Shown here piece by piece: positions 31,559-33,039 of a DNA stretch of 33,039 nucleotides. Origin of the DNA: Klebsormidium nitens (taxonomy: Eukaryota; Streptophyta; Klebsormidiophyceae; Klebsormidiales; Klebsormidiaceae); contig DF237719.1 of NCBI GenBank assembly GCA_000708835.1, positions 1-33,039 on the forward strand, in the 5' to 3' direction. Position 1 is the stretch's first letter, and each line of letters starts with the position of its first letter. The notes under the pieces were generated by a model. That model was not told where the DNA came from, searched no databases, and saw nothing but the letters and a program-made list of their open reading frames with translations. A program made the position numbers and the translations under genes.

Positions 31559-33039
31559 ATGCAACCAACCCCGGGTTTCAGTGTGGCCCGACCAAACATT
31601 TCGACTCATAGCTTGCACCCGGCCAGTCAAAGGGAGATCAACTGTGGCAACATTATTGTGGATCCACGAGTCTACGGGACCATTCCCGCTAACTCACTGG
31701 CTACCAAGTGCCCGCTTTGCAAACAAACACTTCTGACGAAAGATTACCAACTCACATTCCGGAAAAGCCAAGCACTGAAGGGCTTTGCAATCAACTCACC
31801 CGAATCAGTTGTGGCAAGGGTCAGAGAAAGCGCCAGCCTCTATGTTTGGAGTGCGTAAAGCGGCATTTCGGTCCTGTCACCCAGTGTGGTGACAAACTGA
31901 CAATCAGCGTAGCAAGGACCAACCGGGGCTCGGCGGGTTCAGATGAGGTCTGGTTTCAGCGCAAGTCACTAGGGGAGGAATGGCGCCAACTGAAGGAGTT
32001 GTCGGGCGAAGAGATTGGCAACCTGCGAGAGAAGGCGGAGGAAGAACGGCCGGGCGGGCGCCGCAAGACAATTGCAGCGCAAGCAGCGGTGAACAGGGGG
32101 CGAAAAGTGGGGGAGACAGCAAGATCCAGCACGCAAGAAGAGGTAAACAGGAATGCAGAATTTCAAACCCTAATAGCCTCTGCATCTGTTTGTGAATATT
32201 TGATTGAGCACTCTGCATATGCTTTTTTTCAGCCTAGAAATTGTTGCATGTTTGATCCAAGTGTGCACAACAAGAAAACACATACGGTAACAGAAGAAGA
32301 GTCAAAGATCTTATCTTGATGGATAATACCGCAGCTAGGAGCATTTTGGAGCGTTTGCCTCCCACCATTTGCGGCATATCTGACTATGTTCCTATTGTGG
32401 ACGCAGGGACAACTTCACACATGGAACGGCAAAGCGTCTGGCGCAGATGATCGCCGAACCGTCGTCGACCAAGCTGTGATGTATCTCGATGGCCTTCGAA
32501 GAGGAGAGAGCGCTTTTTACAGCGTCGGCAAGCAGGGATCCACTAGTACGGTCTATCTAGCTAGTACTTGGAATCACAACGCCGCCAGACCCAAACCTCT
32601 CGGGCGCCCAAGCAAAGTGCGCGCGTTGCTTGAGAAGGTGCACCGGGACACCATGGGAAACCTGAGTTGCACCTGCGACCGGGGCCGGTTGTACTCGCAG
32701 GCGCCCTGCGTGCACAAACTTACGCTACAGGCGTTGGAGTCGCCGAGGCTAGCTAGCGCCATATTGCTGCAAAAGGGGCCACGGGTGGTAGAAATTCCAT
32801 GCGACATGGTCAGGGAGCGGGTTTTCGGGGTGTACTGGAATGCTGGTTCGCCCTCACCTCAGAGGACGATGGTCCACTATGGAGAGGAGGCGCAGATGGG
32901 CTGGTATTGCGAGGGGCGGAAGAGCGGCGGATGCAGCAAGACGGCTGACTGTTCGCACATTCAGGGGGTGAAGCGAGCTTTGAGCGGACCAAGCGGTGTG
33001 GAAAAGCTCAGCACGAGTTCGTTTTCGGAGGAGCAGCTC
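31559..33039 (+). CDS. SWIM zinc-finger protein, partial at right edge, frame break
   Basis: Two coding segments, 31559-32142 and 32407 to beyond the window, joined phase 0 to phase 0 (donor GAG-GTAAAC, acceptor GACGCAG). The second segment is open for 211 codons to the edge. It has the SWIM pattern CxCx(n)CxH as CTCDRGRLYSQAPCVH, a GRPSK AT-hook-like core before it, and further Cys/His (WYCEGRKSGGCSK, DCSHIQG) after it. SWIM fingers bind DNA or protein and are frequent in MULE/FAR1-type and other transposon-derived proteins. In segment 1 the ATG frame gives a CPLC pair (from 31709) and stops at 31856, while the frame that joins exon 2 is open only from 31693 and gives a CLEC pair near 31830. 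A -1 shift is therefore needed between them: an indel, a sequencing error or a decayed copy. Identity beyond SWIM is not recognised. Confidence 0.6.

Overview
The window reads as a stretch of nuclear DNA from a green-lineage eukaryote. Genes are split by many GT-AG introns, exons are GC-rich against AT-richer introns, and the Prp31, IBA57 and metallo-hydrolase proteins are most plant-like. A streptophyte (charophyte) alga such as Klebsormidium would fit, but that is an inference; nothing in the sequence names the species. There are no operons, CRISPR arrays, rRNA genes or convincing tRNA genes. All gene models were built by hand from splice-site consensus, reading-frame phase and remembered family conservation.

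Layout, left to right: (1) PRP31, a U4/U6 snRNP splicing factor, plus strand, 392-4343, 8 coding segments, 486 aa. (2) IBA57/YgfZ-type mitochondrial Fe-S assembly protein, plus, 5116-8684, 5 exons, 427 aa; its second intron holds an antisense 149-codon open frame. (3) A BTB/POZ-like protein flanked by Trp-rich helical repeats, minus, 12844-10034, 3 exons, 687 aa. (4) A PhnP-like metallo-beta-lactamase-fold hydrolase, plus, 13418-17742, 11 exons, 453 aa, with two GC-AG introns. (5) A very large endocytic-adaptor-like gene, plus, 18982-28245, about 1921 aa: EH domain, coiled coil, long Pro-rich disordered region, second EH domain, UBA domain and C-terminal Aida-type C2 domain. (6) A small leucine-zipper/coiled-coil protein, minus, 30712-29650, 185 aa. 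(7) A SWIM zinc-finger protein, plus, from 31559 and running off the right edge, with an apparent frame break in its first exon; it may be transposon-derived.

The genes are independent housekeeping or regulatory loci and share no obvious pathway. PRP31 acts in splicing, IBA57 in mitochondrial 4Fe-4S maturation, the EH/UBA/C2 protein probably at the plasma membrane in endocytosis. Intergenic stretches carry few recognisable elements: a dense cluster of GTAC cores upstream of the EH gene, a 40-bp near-perfect palindrome at 28701-28740, and several short tandem duplications, mostly inside introns.

The points most worth a second look are the EH-coiled coil-EH-UBA-C2(Aida) architecture, the BTB protein with Sfi1-like Trp repeats, the in-phase stop-free intron of PRP31, the paired GC-AG introns, the nested antisense frame in IBA57 and the GTAC cluster. 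I found no wholly new biological system.
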